DNA of 64,000 nucleotides from Streptomyces sp. NBC_01451 (GTDB lineage Bacteria; Actinomycetota; Actinomycetes; Streptomycetales; Streptomycetaceae). The translations under genes and the position numbers were made by a program. Of this stretch, positions 24,884 through 33,681 are shown in pieces (within the stretch, counting starts at the first letter, position 1; every line of letters starts with the position of its first letter). Location of the stretch: assembly GCF_036227485.1 (NCBI RefSeq), contig NZ_CP109479.1, positions 6,634,001 through 6,698,000 on the forward strand, written 5' to 3'. The notes beneath the pieces were generated by a model, which worked only from the letters and a program-made list of their open reading frames with translations, was not told the DNA's origin and made no database searches.

Positions 24884-25849
24884 ATGACCGATCTGCCATC
24901 CGCACGGCCGACGGGTGACCTGAATGACCCGGGTGGCCTGGGCGACCCGGGTGATGCAGGGGGCCCCGATCTCGATCTGCGCCTCGTGCGCTACTTCACC
25001 GTGGTCGCCGAGCACCTGCACTTCGGTCGTGCCGCCGAGGTGCTCCGCATTGCCCAGCCGTCCCTGAGCCGTCAAATCCGGCGTCTGGAGAAGGAGTTGG
25101 GTGCGCGTCTGCTGGACCGCACCCCGCAGGGCAGCCGTCTCACCGAGGCCGGTGAGGTCTTCCTGCCGCATGCCAGGGCGCTGCTCCGTACGGCCACCCG
25201 GGCCGCCTCCCGGACCCGCGCCGCCGCCGAGCCCAGCCGTCTGATCGTCGGCTACACGTCGAACCTGATCGTCACCCCGGCCGTACGGGAGCTGCGGCGC
25301 CGGCATCCGGAAGCCGACGTACGAGCCCTGCACCTGAACTGGGACGAACCCCGCACCGCGCTGCTCGACCACCGGGTCGATGCCGTGTTCGCCCGACTTC
25401 CGCTCGCCACACAGGAGTTGGAGGTGACCGTCCTCTACGAGGAAGCCCGGGTCCTGGTCGTCCCGCTCGATCACCGTCTCGTCGGCAAGGAGTCGGTCAC
25501 CCTCGACGACATCGCAGACGAGACCTTGCCCCGGGTGCGGGAGGACGCGGCCTGGAACTCCTTCTGGCGTATCGATCCGCGTCCGGACGGCAGCCGCGCA
25601 CCGGAGGGTCCGCTTGTCAGGGCGATGGAGGACAAGTTCGAACTCATCGCCGCCGGACAGGCGGTGGCCATCGTTCCGGGAGGTCTGGGCATGGAACGGC
25701 TCCGCCCCGACCTCACCACGATCCCGGTGCACGGCATCGACCCGAGCCATGTCGTCCTCGCCACCCGGGCGGACGACCGCAGCCGCCTGCTCGCCGCGTT
25801 CCGCAAGGTGGCGCGGGCCTTGCTGACAGGCCCAGGCCCCACCACCTGA
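24884..25849 (+). CDS. LysR-family transcriptional regulator
   Basis: 321 aa from ATG 24884. After a Gly/Asp-rich leader (about 1-30) comes the LysR wHTH (about 31-90) with LHFGRAAEVLRIAQPSLSRQI, then a periplasmic-binding-like effector domain (about 115-315). No Shine-Dalgarno is visible close to the ATG, while ATACGCT lies 6 nt upstream, so the mRNA could be leaderless. Divergent with the oxidoreductase gene; 178 nt shared promoter region. Confidence 0.9.
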   Translation: MTDLPSARPTGDLNDPGGLGDPGDAGGPDLDLRLVRYFTVVAEHLHFGRAAEVLRIAQPSLSRQIRRLEKELGARLLDRTPQGSRLTEAGEVFLPHARALLRTATRAASRTRAAAEPSRLIVGYTSNLIVTPAVRELRRRHPEADVRALHLNWDEPRTALLDHRVDAVFARLPLATQELEVTVLYEEARVLVVPLDHRLVGKESVTLDDIADETLPRVREDAAWNSFWRIDPRPDGSRAPEGPLVRAMEDKFELIAAGQAVAIVPGGLGMERLRPDLTTIPVHGIDPSHVVLATRADDRSRLLAAFRKVARALLTGPGPTT

Positions 25850-25851
25850 AC

Positions 25852-26646
25852 TCAGCCCGCCGGCCACCCCGGCACCGTCGGCAGCACCTGCTCGGCGAGC
25901 CGGCGCAGTGCCGTGCCGTCGGGGGGCAGGTCGTCCTGGCGCCAGATGGAGATCTCGTACAAACCGCCGCCGTCCTTGGGGTCCTTGGCGACCAGGAGGT
26001 TGCGGGAGATGCCGCCGGAGCCGCTGGAGCCCTTTCCGTCCTTGAAGACGATGCCGATGGTCTGGCCCGAGTAGAGGAACGCCGGGTGGCCCAGGACCGT
26101 TCTCCGCTCTCCTGACTTGAACGTCAGGTATTCGGAGTCGGTCAGGTCGGAGAGCTTGATGTCCTCGGCCTCCGTCAACTTCACCGAGTAGCCCTCCAGT
26201 TGGACGGTGGCCTCGGGGTCGGTCGGCATGACGTCCTGCTTGTCGCTGGACGTGGCTTCGTTGCTGTAGGCGCCCAGTGCGCGGTCGTTGGGCGTGCCGA
26301 GGAGCACCGGCAGGTCAGGGCGGTTCAGCGCCTCGCACAGCTGCACACCGGAGACGGGCTTCGACAGTGGTACGTCGTCGTCCGAGCGGGAGCACGAGGC
26401 CGGTGGGCTGTCCTTGGGGTCGGGCTCGTACTTCGCCATCACCCAGAAGCCCACCGCGAGGCAGGCGACCACTACCAGAGCCGATACGACCTGCGCGCCC
26501 TCGCTCATGCCCTTCTCGGGCCGGGCCGGTCCACCCGCTCCCGCCGGTGCACCCGGTCCACTCGCTCCAGCCCCTCCAACCCCTCCAACCCCTCCGCCTG
26601 TTCCAGTTGGCTCGGCGGATCTGGGTACGTCGATGTCGTTGGTCAT
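25852..26646 (-). CDS. Single-pass membrane protein of unknown function
   Basis: 264 aa from ATG 26646 (GAGGTGGGGG just upstream). Gly/Pro-rich cytoplasmic N-terminus (about 15-45), one helix VVSALVVVACLAVGFWVMA (about 52-70), and an extracytoplasmic domain of about 190 residues with two cysteines (ASCSRSDDD, LCEALNR). It may correspond to a Streptomyces DUF family (DUF6215 from memory, unverified). Convergent with the LysR gene, 2 nt apart. Confidence 0.75.
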   Translation of the reverse strand: MTNDIDVPRSAEPTGTGGGVGGVGGAGASGPGAPAGAGGPARPEKGMSEGAQVVSALVVVACLAVGFWVMAKYEPDPKDSPPASCSRSDDDVPLSKPVSGVQLCEALNRPDLPVLLGTPNDRALGAYSNEATSSDKQDVMPTDPEATVQLEGYSVKLTEAEDIKLSDLTDSEYLTFKSGERRTVLGHPAFLYSGQTIGIVFKDGKGSSGSGGISRNLLVAKDPKDGGGLYEISIWRQDDLPPDGTALRRLAEQVLPTVPGWPAG

Positions 26647-27061
26647 GTCCCCCACCTCGGATGTCCCCCACCCCACGCGTTCGCGCCCCATGCGCGCGCC
26701 GGGGGAGCCTAGCCGCGCGATCTCCGTTTGTGGAAGCTCCGGAAGGGCGCCCGCCTTCGCCCTTCCGGGAGGAGGACCGCTCCCGCGGCTGAAAAGTGTG
26801 CCCGGAAGGGCGGATCCCCAGCTGGGCATGGTCATTTCAAGCCGTTGTCTTGGCATTCTCATGACAAAACGAGGCACGCAGTGCCACGCTGCTGCCGAAG
26901 TTCACCATTCCTTCACACCCGCATCACGCGGGGCATCCCCCACTCACCCCCCACCTCTTTCACCCGCCTGCCGTGCAGCGCCCCGGACCGGCCGCATCCC
27001 GTCGGTCCGCCCCCACGTCGGTCCCCACCACGGGCCGGCCGTCGCACAGAAGGAGAACCCG
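26647..27061 (+). other. Upstream region of the M4 metallopeptidase
   Basis: 415 nt between divergent genes. Contains a perfect 11-bp hairpin (26739-26749 with 26758-26768, 8-nt loop), a second partial copy of its arm near 26804, and a less GC-rich stretch about 26830-26930 likely to hold the metallopeptidase promoter. It ends in AGAAGGAG 9 nt before the TTG start. No gene seen. Confidence 0.6.
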
Positions 27062-29332
27062 TTGCCCCGGCGACACCGCTCCACCCTCCGGCGCAGAAGC
27101 GCCACCACCCTCGCACTGACGACCATCGGGACCCTGCTCGCCCTGGGAGCTCCCGCAGGCACCGCGACCGCTGCCCCGGCCGACCCGGGCCCGGCCAAGA
27201 TCACCGCCGTGCCCCGCGCAGGAGCCGCCGCGACCCCCCTGTCGGCGGCCCGCCGCGCCTCACTGATCAAGAGCGCGCAGACCGCGTCCGCCACCACGGC
27301 CCGTCAACTCGCCCTCGGTGCGCAGGAGAAGCTCGTCGTCAAGGACGTCGTCCAGGACGCCGACGGCACCACCCACACCCGCTACGAACGCACCTACGCG
27401 GGACTGCCCGTCCTCGGCGGCGACCTGGTCGTCCACCTCAAGAGCAACCGTACGACCGTTTCCAAGGCGAGCGGAGCGACCCTCACGCTGCCGTCCCTCA
27501 CCCCGAAGCTGTCCGCGGCCAACGCCGGCGGCAAGGCGCTCGCGGCGGCGAAGGGTGCAGACGTCACCGGCACCGAGACCGAGCGCGCGCCCCGCCTCGT
27601 CGTCTGGGCCGGCGCCACCAAGCCCGTCCTGGCCTGGGAGACGGTGGTCGAGGGCGTCCAGCCGGACGGCACGCCCAGCGAGCTGCAGGTGGTCACCGAC
27701 GCGGGCACGGGCAAGCAGATCCTCGCCGCCGAGAAGGTGCACACCGGCGAAGGCACCGGCCAGTACGTCGGCACGGTTCCCCTCGGCAGCACCCTCTCGG
27801 GATCGACGTACCAGCTCACCGACGGCGCCCGCGCCGGGCACAAGACGTACGACCTGAACCAGGGCACCTCAGGCACCGGCACCCTCTTCACGGACGACAA
27901 CGATGTCTGGGGCAACGGTCTGCCGTCCAACCGCCAGACCGCCGGTGTTGACGTGGCCTTCGGCGCCGCCGCCACCTGGGACTACTACAAGGACGTGTAC
28001 GGCCGCAACGGCATCCGCAACGACGGTGTCGCCGCCTACAGCCGGGCGCACTACGGCAGCAGCTATGTCAACGCCTTCTGGCAGGACAGCTGCTTCTGCA
28101 TGACCTACGGCGACGGCTCGGGCAACACGCACCCGCTGACCTCCCTCGACGTGGCCGCCCACGAGATGAGCCACGGCGTCACCGCCGCCACCGCCAACCT
28201 GACCTACTCGGGCGAGTCCGGCGGTCTCAACGAGGCGACCTCCGACATCTTCGCCGCGGCCGTCGAGTTCCACTCGAACCTCGCCGCCGACCCCGGTGAC
28301 TACCTCGTCGGCGAGAAGATCGACATCAACGGCAACGGCACCCCGCTGCGTTACATGGACAAGCCCTCCAAGGACGGTTCCTCCCGCGACAGTTGGAGTT
28401 CCACCCTGGGCAGTGTCGACGTCCACTACTCCTCGGGCCCCGCGAACCACTTCTTCTACCTGCTCTCCGAGGGCAGCGGCGCCAAGACCGTCAACGGCGT
28501 CGCCTACGACAGCCCGACCTACGACGGCCAGGCCGTCACCGGCATCGGCATCGAGAACGCCGCCGCCGTCTGGTACCGCGCGCTGACGACGTACATGACG
28601 TCGTCGACCAACTACGCGGGCGCCCGCACCGCCACCCTCCAGGCGGCCGGTGACCTGTTCGGCGCCTACAGCCCCACCTACCTCGCCGTCGCCGACGCCT
28701 GGGCCGCCATCAACGTCGGCGGCCGGATAGCCCTCGGCGTCAACGTCGCCCCGGTCGCCGACCAGACCAGCGGCGTCGGCCAGGCGGTCAGCCTCCAGGT
28801 GGACGCGTACACCACCAACTCCGGTGCGGGCCTGACCTATGCGGCCACCGGCCTGCCCGACGGTCTGACCCTCAGCGCGAGCGGTCTGATCTCCGGGACG
28901 CCGACCACCGTCGGCTCCAGTGACGTCGCCATCACGGTCACCGACGGCACGGGCGCGTCGGTCACGGACACCTTCACCTGGCGGATCGCGAACATCTACG
29001 CCAGCAGTACCCGCGTCGACATTCCCGACAACGGTGCCGCCGTGGAGTCCCCCATCACCATCGGGGGCCGCGACGGCAACGCGTCGGCCACCACCTCGGT
29101 GTACGTCAACATCGTCCACACCTACCGCGGTGACCTGACCGTCGACCTGGTCGGCCCCAACGGCACCGTCTACTCGCTCCTCAACCGGAGCGGCGGCTCG
29201 GCCGACAACGTCGACCAGACCTTCACGATCAACGCCTCGGCCCAGCCCGTCAACGGCACGTGGAAGCTGCGCGTGCAGGACCGGGCGTCGATCGACGTCG
29301 GGTACATCCAGAGCTGGCAGCTCACTCCCTGA
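27062..29332 (+). CDS. Secreted M4 (thermolysin-type) metallopeptidase with Ig-like and P domains
   Basis: 756 aa. The start is a TTG preceded by AGAAGGAG, the only codon placed to open the signal peptide (RRRSATTLALTTIGTLLALG, cleavage near ATA-AP). An FTP/PepSY propeptide (about 40-230) is followed by the M4 catalytic domain with HEMSH (367-371), NEATSD (Glu391) and active-site His in DVHYSSGPANH. Then a putative Ig domain (about 560-650) and a C-terminal proprotein-convertase P domain (about 650-756). It should be an extracellular zinc protease, self-processed. A paralogue is at 33682. Confidence 0.93.
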   Translation: MPRRHRSTLRRRSATTLALTTIGTLLALGAPAGTATAAPADPGPAKITAVPRAGAAATPLSAARRASLIKSAQTASATTARQLALGAQEKLVVKDVVQDADGTTHTRYERTYAGLPVLGGDLVVHLKSNRTTVSKASGATLTLPSLTPKLSAANAGGKALAAAKGADVTGTETERAPRLVVWAGATKPVLAWETVVEGVQPDGTPSELQVVTDAGTGKQILAAEKVHTGEGTGQYVGTVPLGSTLSGSTYQLTDGARAGHKTYDLNQGTSGTGTLFTDDNDVWGNGLPSNRQTAGVDVAFGAAATWDYYKDVYGRNGIRNDGVAAYSRAHYGSSYVNAFWQDSCFCMTYGDGSGNTHPLTSLDVAAHEMSHGVTAATANLTYSGESGGLNEATSDIFAAAVEFHSNLAADPGDYLVGEKIDINGNGTPLRYMDKPSKDGSSRDSWSSTLGSVDVHYSSGPANHFFYLLSEGSGAKTVNGVAYDSPTYDGQAVTGIGIENAAAVWYRALTTYMTSSTNYAGARTATLQAAGDLFGAYSPTYLAVADAWAAINVGGRIALGVNVAPVADQTSGVGQAVSLQVDAYTTNSGAGLTYAATGLPDGLTLSASGLISGTPTTVGSSDVAITVTDGTGASVTDTFTWRIANIYASSTRVDIPDNGAAVESPITIGGRDGNASATTSVYVNIVHTYRGDLTVDLVGPNGTVYSLLNRSGGSADNVDQTFTINASAQPVNGTWKLRVQDRASIDVGYIQSWQLTP

Positions 29333-29337
29333 CCCCA

Positions 29338-29391
29338 CCGACAAGCAGTACGGGCCCGTCCGAGACCTTGCTGTCCCGGACGGGTTCTTTT
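29338..29391 (+). terminator. Terminator of the M4 peptidase, made from a DUF397 gene fragment
   Basis: Stem CCCGTCCG/CGGACGGG (29355-29362, 29377-29384) followed by TTCTTTT, a classical intrinsic terminator just after the stop. On the minus strand 29338-29384 matches the DUF397 gene at 30143-30189 in 44 of 47 positions and still encodes PVRDSKVSDGPVLLVG, so the hairpin appears to be a relic of a DUF397 coding sequence. Confidence 0.85.
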
Positions 29392-29589
29392 GTCGGTGCC
29401 TGATGTCCCGCATCTCGCGAAACACCCTGCGTGGAACGGCAGTCGACGCCTCACAGGCATCACTTTTCCGGAGGCGCCGCTACCCGTGGCCGTGCCCTCC
29501 CGGCCGCAGTACGTTCCCCGCAGCGCGCCTGCCCTTCCTTCGACGGACGGGGTCGGGGGACCGACACGGCCGGCGCGAGGGAGGCGAAC

Positions 29590-30072
29590 ATGTCTGTTCA
29601 GTGGCAGGAAAACCCGTACACGTTCTATGGCAAACAGTCGTTATCGCACACCGCACGCAGGCAGGCGCCGGGCTCGATGGAGTGCTGGGCGTACTGTCTG
29701 GGCGCGGTGGCGGGGATGGACTGGAGCTCGACCGCCCAGTTCTCCGCTCTCGACGACATGATCAAGGGTCAGGACACCGCGCAGACCTACGAGCTGGTGG
29801 AGTCGATCAACAAGGCGAACGGGGTCCCGCTGCTGCGCAGGACCGGCCGCTGGTACTCGCCGGAGTGGAGCCCCGACCAGCTCAAGGAGTACTTCCCCGC
29901 CGCCGTCGCCATCGTCGGGCACTTCGTGGTCGCGCTGGCCATCGGAAAGGCGCCGCAGCGCCCCGATGTGGTCCGCTACTGGGACCCGGCGGACGCACAG
30001 ATCCACACGGAGGAAGTGGAGGCGTTCAAGCAGCAGTTCGACCCCGAGTTCAGCATCGCGAAGGCGGTGTAG
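29590..30072 (+). CDS. Papain-like (C39/C70-type) cysteine peptidase-like protein
   Basis: 160 aa, ATG with GGGAGGCG upstream. SMECWAYCLGAVAGM has the Cys-Trp-Ala arrangement of papain-fold nucleophiles; GHFVVALAI supplies the His about 80 residues later and VVRYWDPAD the acid residue. No signal peptide, so it is cytosolic or exported by another route. Contains an in-frame TTA codon at 29641-29643 (codon 18), suggesting bldA-dependent translation. Function unknown; activity inferred from motifs only. Confidence 0.7.
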   Translation: MSVQWQENPYTFYGKQSLSHTARRQAPGSMECWAYCLGAVAGMDWSSTAQFSALDDMIKGQDTAQTYELVESINKANGVPLLRRTGRWYSPEWSPDQLKEYFPAAVAIVGHFVVALAIGKAPQRPDVVRYWDPADAQIHTEEVEAFKQQFDPEFSIAKAV

Positions 30073-30102
30073 GGGAGCCGCGCCCGGGCGGGAGCGGCTC
30101 GG

Positions 30103-30372
30103 TCAGCCCACGGCCCTGACGAACTCCACCCAGGTGCCCGCCCCGACAAACAGCACGGGCCCGTCCGAGACCTTGCTGTCGCGGACGGGCACGACGCCGG
30201 GGACTCCGTCGGCTACTTCGACGCAGCTCCCGCCTTCGCCGTTGCTGTATGTGCTCTTACGCCAGCGGGCGGCGCCGATGAAGTCGTACGCGACCTCTAC
30301 GCATTCGCCGCCCTCGCCGTTGCTGTAACTGCTCTTGCGCCAGCGGGCGTTGGTCAGGTCGTACTCGCGCAT
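30103..30372 (-). CDS. DUF397 protein with duplicated domain start
   Basis: 89 aa. Two copies of the DUF397 opening motif: ARWRKSSYSNGEGGECVEVA (about 9-28) and ARWRKSTYSNGEGGSCVEVA (about 35-54), the second continuing into the full domain PVRDSKVSDGPVLFVG. DUF397 proteins of Streptomyces are small partners of DUF5753 HTH regulators (WhiJ-like systems). Its ATG lies inside the end of the regulator gene (19-nt overlap). Confidence 0.9.
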   Translation of the reverse strand: MREYDLTNARWRKSSYSNGEGGECVEVAYDFIGAARWRKSTYSNGEGGSCVEVADGVPGVVPVRDSKVSDGPVLFVGAGTWVEFVRAVG

Positions 30373-31190
30373 CGTCTGTAGTCCTCAGCGGCCGATTCGA
30401 TCAGGGCGAGGGACGCCTCCGGGGAGAGTGCGGCGCCCCTTAGCAGATCGTATGCGCGCTGTGCCCGCTTCACCACTGCCGGATCGTCAAGCAGATGACC
30501 CGAAAACGAGGTCTCTGTATAGAGGGTCGGTGGCGCGTCATCGAACTCCATGAGCTGCACCATCCCGCCCATGGAGGCGAAGGCTCCCGCCGAGTACGGG
30601 ACCACGGTCACCCAGGCTTTCCGCTCGCGGGCGAGGGCCGCGATGTGCTCCAGTTGCTCGGTCATGGCTGTCGGCCCGCCGACCGGTGTGCGGAGGGTGT
30701 TCTCGTGCAGGATCGCCCAATACTCGGGCCTTGTAGCGTCCTTGAGGATGCGCGACCGCTCCAGCCGAGCGCCCACCTTTTCGTCCACGTAGTCGTCCGT
30801 GACGAACGGGTTGGCCGCGAGCGTGACCGCCCGGGCGTAGGCGGCCGTCTGGAGCAGGCCCGGGATCACGGTCGGCGCGAACTGGCAGATCTTCGTCGCC
30901 GTCCGTTCAAGCTCCACAACCGCCGCGAAGTAATCCGCGTACCGCTTGTCGTCGATGAGCTTGCGCCAAGTCCGCTCGAAAAAACCAGCGGTTTGTAGGA
31001 CGTCGTCGATCCTTACCGCCACATCCAACTGCGGCTTCCGAATAGCCTGTTCGAACTGCCCGATGTAGCCCCCGGAGACGAAGACCAGCGCCCCCAAATC
31101 CACTTGGGTTAAGCCGGCTTCCTCCCGCCGCCGCTTCAACTCCGTTCCGAAGAACTCCCAAGCCGCCTGCCGCTGTGAACCATTGGCCAT
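30354..31190 (-). CDS. XRE/HTH regulator with DUF5753 domain (WhiJ-like)
   Basis: 278 aa from ATG 31190. N-terminal HTH_31 (about 12-70) with RREEAGLTQVDLGALVFVSGGYIGQFEQ, then DUF5753 (about 85-270) containing FAPTVIPGLLQTAAYARA. These regulators occur in many paralogous copies in Streptomyces, paired with a DUF397 protein, and act in development. The frame is open 22 codons further upstream but no ribosome site supports this. Overlaps the DUF397 gene by 19 nt. Confidence 0.9.
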   Translation of the reverse strand: MANGSQRQAAWEFFGTELKRRREEAGLTQVDLGALVFVSGGYIGQFEQAIRKPQLDVAVRIDDVLQTAGFFERTWRKLIDDKRYADYFAAVVELERTATKICQFAPTVIPGLLQTAAYARAVTLAANPFVTDDYVDEKVGARLERSRILKDATRPEYWAILHENTLRTPVGGPTAMTEQLEHIAALARERKAWVTVVPYSAGAFASMGGMVQLMEFDDAPPTLYTETSFSGHLLDDPAVVKRAQRAYDLLRGAALSPEASLALIESAAEDYRRCASTT

Positions 31191-31310
31191 AACCGAGCCG
31201 AACCCCCTTCGACTGCACCGCCGTTGCTGCGCCCAGAGCCTTCCGAGTGTAGGCACAGCACGTCATTGTAGAAGTGCGAAGAGTGAAACTCGATTGATCA
31301 GGGGAGCACG

Positions 31311-31538
31311 GTGGCGGCACGAAAGACGGCACGGCAGGCGGCACACTCGACGGCCTGTGTCGAAGAAGCGGAGGAAATTGTGAAGGAATTGCGGATGGCG
31401 TTGAAAAGCGCCGGGATTACTCTGCCGTCGCTCCGATTGGACGCGGCGAGTGTGGCCCGGGAAGCGCCCTGTCCGCTCATCGAATTGGGGCGCTGCAACG
31501 TCGAGACGGCGGCCCGGATCGCGGCGGCGCTGCGATGA
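31311..31538 (+). CDS. Small protein of WhiJ-like module
   Basis: 75 aa, GTG start with GGGGAG upstream. Basic and helical; sequence such as TLPSLRLDAASVAR and LIELGRCNVETAARIAAALR is typical of small conserved proteins found divergently from DUF5753 regulators. Overlaps the next gene by ATGA. No defined domain; function unknown. Confidence 0.75.
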   Translation: MAARKTARQAAHSTACVEEAEEIVKELRMALKSAGITLPSLRLDAASVAREAPCPLIELGRCNVETAARIAAALR

Positions 31539-31795
31539 ACGACGTGAGGCCGGCGAAGTCGGGAAGGCCGGGAAAGCCGGGGCGGCCGGAGGTCGGTGCG
31601 TACGTCATGGACGGCCGCACCGGGAAGGTCGGCATCGTCATGGGGCACGAGGGGCCCTACGTCCAGCTCAGGTCGTACGGCGGCGGCAGGGAGTGGGACG
31701 CGGCCCCGGACGCCCTCCGGCCCGCCACCCCGGCGGAGCGCCTCAGCGCGGCCACGGCGTACGCGAACGCCCGCAGCCGGGGCGAGGTGCCTTGA
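31535..31795 (+). CDS. Small protein of WhiJ-like module, beta-rich
   Basis: 86 aa, ATGA-coupled to the gene before it. After a basic Lys/Pro/Gly-rich start comes VGAYVMDGRTGKVGIVMGHEGPYVQLRSYGGGREW in which the strand pattern suggests a small SH3-like barrel, then a helical tail. It belongs with the preceding small gene and the divergent DUF5753/DUF397 pair. Function unknown. Confidence 0.75.
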   Translation: MNDVRPAKSGRPGKPGRPEVGAYVMDGRTGKVGIVMGHEGPYVQLRSYGGGREWDAAPDALRPATPAERLSAATAYANARSRGEVP

Positions 31796-31847
31796 GGGTC
31801 CCCGGCGGTGAGGCCGGTCACCCCGTTCCGTACGCGACAATGGCCCC

Positions 31848-32594
31848 ATGAGCCTGTTCCGTGACGACGGTGTCGTGCTGCGTACCCAGAAGCTGGGTGA
31901 GGCCGACCGGATCATCACGCTGCTCACGCGCGGTCACGGGCGGGTACGGGCCGTGGCGCGGGGGGTGCGGCGGACCAAGTCCAAGTTCGGGGCCCGACTC
32001 GAACCGTTCTCCCACGTCGACGTGCAGTTCTTCTCGCGGGGGAGCGACCTGGTCGGGCGCGGGCTGCCGCTCTGCACGCAGAGCGAGACCATCGCTCCGT
32101 ACGGTGGCGGGATCGTCACCGACTACGCCCGGTACACCGCCGGGACGGCCATGCTGGAGACGGCGGAACGGTTCACCGACCACGAGGGCGAGCCCGCCGT
32201 GCAGCAGTATCTGTTGCTGGTCGGCGCGCTGCGCACCCTCGCCCGCGCCGAGCACGAACCCCATCTCATCCTCGACGCGTTCCTCCTGCGCTCCCTTGCC
32301 GTCAACGGCTACGCGCCCACCTTCAGCGACTGCGCGCGATGCGGGATGGCCGGCCCGAACCGGTTCTTCTCGGTGGCCGCCGGGGGCTCCGTCTGCGTCG
32401 ACTGCCGGGTGTCCGGCAGCGTCGTACCCTCTCCTCAGGCCCTCGAACTGCTCGGCGCGCTGCTGACGGGCGACTGGGCGACCGCGGACGCGTGTGAGCC
32501 GCGTCACGTCAGGGAGGGGAGCGGACTGGTGTCCGCCTACCTGCACTGGCACCTGGAGCGCGGACTGCGCTCCCTGCGCTACGTAGAGAAGTAA
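31848..32594 (+). CDS. recO: DNA repair protein RecO
   Basis: 248 aa. N-terminal OB fold ([39 protein letters not shown], about 4-42), helical middle ([17 protein letters not shown] region) and a zinc site CARCG...CVDC (about 163-185). RecO helps load RecA onto SSB-coated ssDNA in the RecFOR pathway. Upstream of uppS in the same direction, as in other streptomycetes; 59 nt gap. Confidence 0.95.
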   Translation: MSLFRDDGVVLRTQKLGEADRIITLLTRGHGRVRAVARGVRRTKSKFGARLEPFSHVDVQFFSRGSDLVGRGLPLCTQSETIAPYGGGIVTDYARYTAGTAMLETAERFTDHEGEPAVQQYLLLVGALRTLARAEHEPHLILDAFLLRSLAVNGYAPTFSDCARCGMAGPNRFFSVAAGGSVCVDCRVSGSVVPSPQALELLGALLTGDWATADACEPRHVREGSGLVSAYLHWHLERGLRSLRYVEK

Positions 32595-32653
32595 GAGAAG
32601 TAGAAGCAGCACCACGAGAACCGGTACAGCAGCAACAAGGAGACGAGAAGCGC

Positions 32654-33502
32654 ATGGCCGTACGCGGAATCCTGGGGAGCCGCCGCCGCGAGTACAGGAC
32701 GCCGGAACCGCACCCCTCCGGCGCCACCGCGCCGAAGCTCCCCGGCGAGCTCGTACCGAACCATGTGGCCTGTGTCATGGACGGCAACGGGCGGTGGGCC
32801 AAGGAGCGCGGGCTCCCGCGCACGGAAGGGCACAAGGTCGGCGAGGGCGTCGTCCTCGACGTCCTCAAGGGATGCCTGGAACTCGGCGTCAAGAATCTCT
32901 CCCTGTACGCCTTCTCCACCGAGAACTGGAAGCGGTCGCCGGAAGAGGTCCGCTTCCTCATGAACTTCAACCGTGACGTCATCCGGCGCCGACGCGACGA
33001 GATGAACGAACTCGGTATCCGGATTCGCTGGGTCGGGCGTATGCCCAAGATGTGGAAGTCCGTCGTACAGGAACTCCAGGTCGCCCAGGAGCAGACCAGG
33101 AACAACGACGCCATGACGCTCTACTTCTGCGTCAATTACGGCGGCCGGGCCGAACTCGCCGACGCGGCGAAGGCGATGGCGCGCGATGTCGCCGCCGGAA
33201 AGCTCGACCCCGACAAGGTCTCCGAGAAGACCATCCAGAAGTACCTCTACTACCCGGACATGCCGGACGTCGACCTTTTCCTTCGCCCCAGTGGTGAACA
33301 GCGCACCTCCAACTACCTGATCTGGCAGTCGAGTTATGCCGAGATGGTGTTCCAGGACGTGCTCTGGCCCGACTTCGACCGGCGCGACCTGTGGCGCGCC
33401 TGCGTCGAATTCGCCTCCCGCGACCGGCGGTTCGGCGGCGCGGTCCCGAATGAGCAACTGCTCGAAATGCAGCGGGACATGAAGGGCAACCCGGGGGCCT
33501 GA
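32654..33502 (+). CDS. uppS: Isoprenyl (polyprenyl diphosphate) synthase, cis type
   Basis: 282 aa. Conserved start of the catalytic domain [20 protein letters not shown] with the catalytic Asp, [16 protein letters not shown], and the C-terminal [19 protein letters not shown] that binds diphosphate. Condenses isopentenyl diphosphate in cis to make undecaprenyl or shorter polyprenyl diphosphate for cell-wall lipid carrier. Cytosolic, membrane-associated. ATG follows AAGGAGACGAG. Followed by hairpins at 33505-33520 and 33623-33660. Confidence 0.95.
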   Translation: MAVRGILGSRRREYRTPEPHPSGATAPKLPGELVPNHVACVMDGNGRWAKERGLPRTEGHKVGEGVVLDVLKGCLELGVKNLSLYAFSTENWKRSPEEVRFLMNFNRDVIRRRRDEMNELGIRIRWVGRMPKMWKSVVQELQVAQEQTRNNDAMTLYFCVNYGGRAELADAAKAMARDVAAGKLDPDKVSEKTIQKYLYYPDMPDVDLFLRPSGEQRTSNYLIWQSSYAEMVFQDVLWPDFDRRDLWRACVEFASRDRRFGGAVPNEQLLEMQRDMKGNPGA

Positions 33503-33622
33503 ACGCCCCCCCGGGGGGGCATGGCCGGGTTCGGTGGGTCAGGGAACGAGCGTGAAGCTCGCCCGGTAGACGTGGCCCGGCGTGGGGGTGCCTGGGCAGG
33601 ACGATCAGGCACGGCAGCGGCG

Positions 33623-33660
33623 AGCGGCACCCGGCGCTGTGGAGAGCGCCGGGTGCCGCT
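33623..33660. terminator. Bidirectional terminator between uppS and the M4 metallopeptidase
   Basis: Perfect 16-bp stem (33623-33638 with 33645-33660), loop GTGGAG, between convergent genes. A 16-bp perfect palindrome of seven C then seven G at 33505-33520 lies immediately after uppS and may also terminate. Confidence 0.9.
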
Positions 33661-33681
33661 GTCGTACCCGTGGGGGGTGGC

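Noticed and set aside
27869-29425. Minus-strand 518-residue ORF opposite the first M4 gene
   Set aside because: Shadow of the sense gene, low-complexity Val/Gly/Asp composition.
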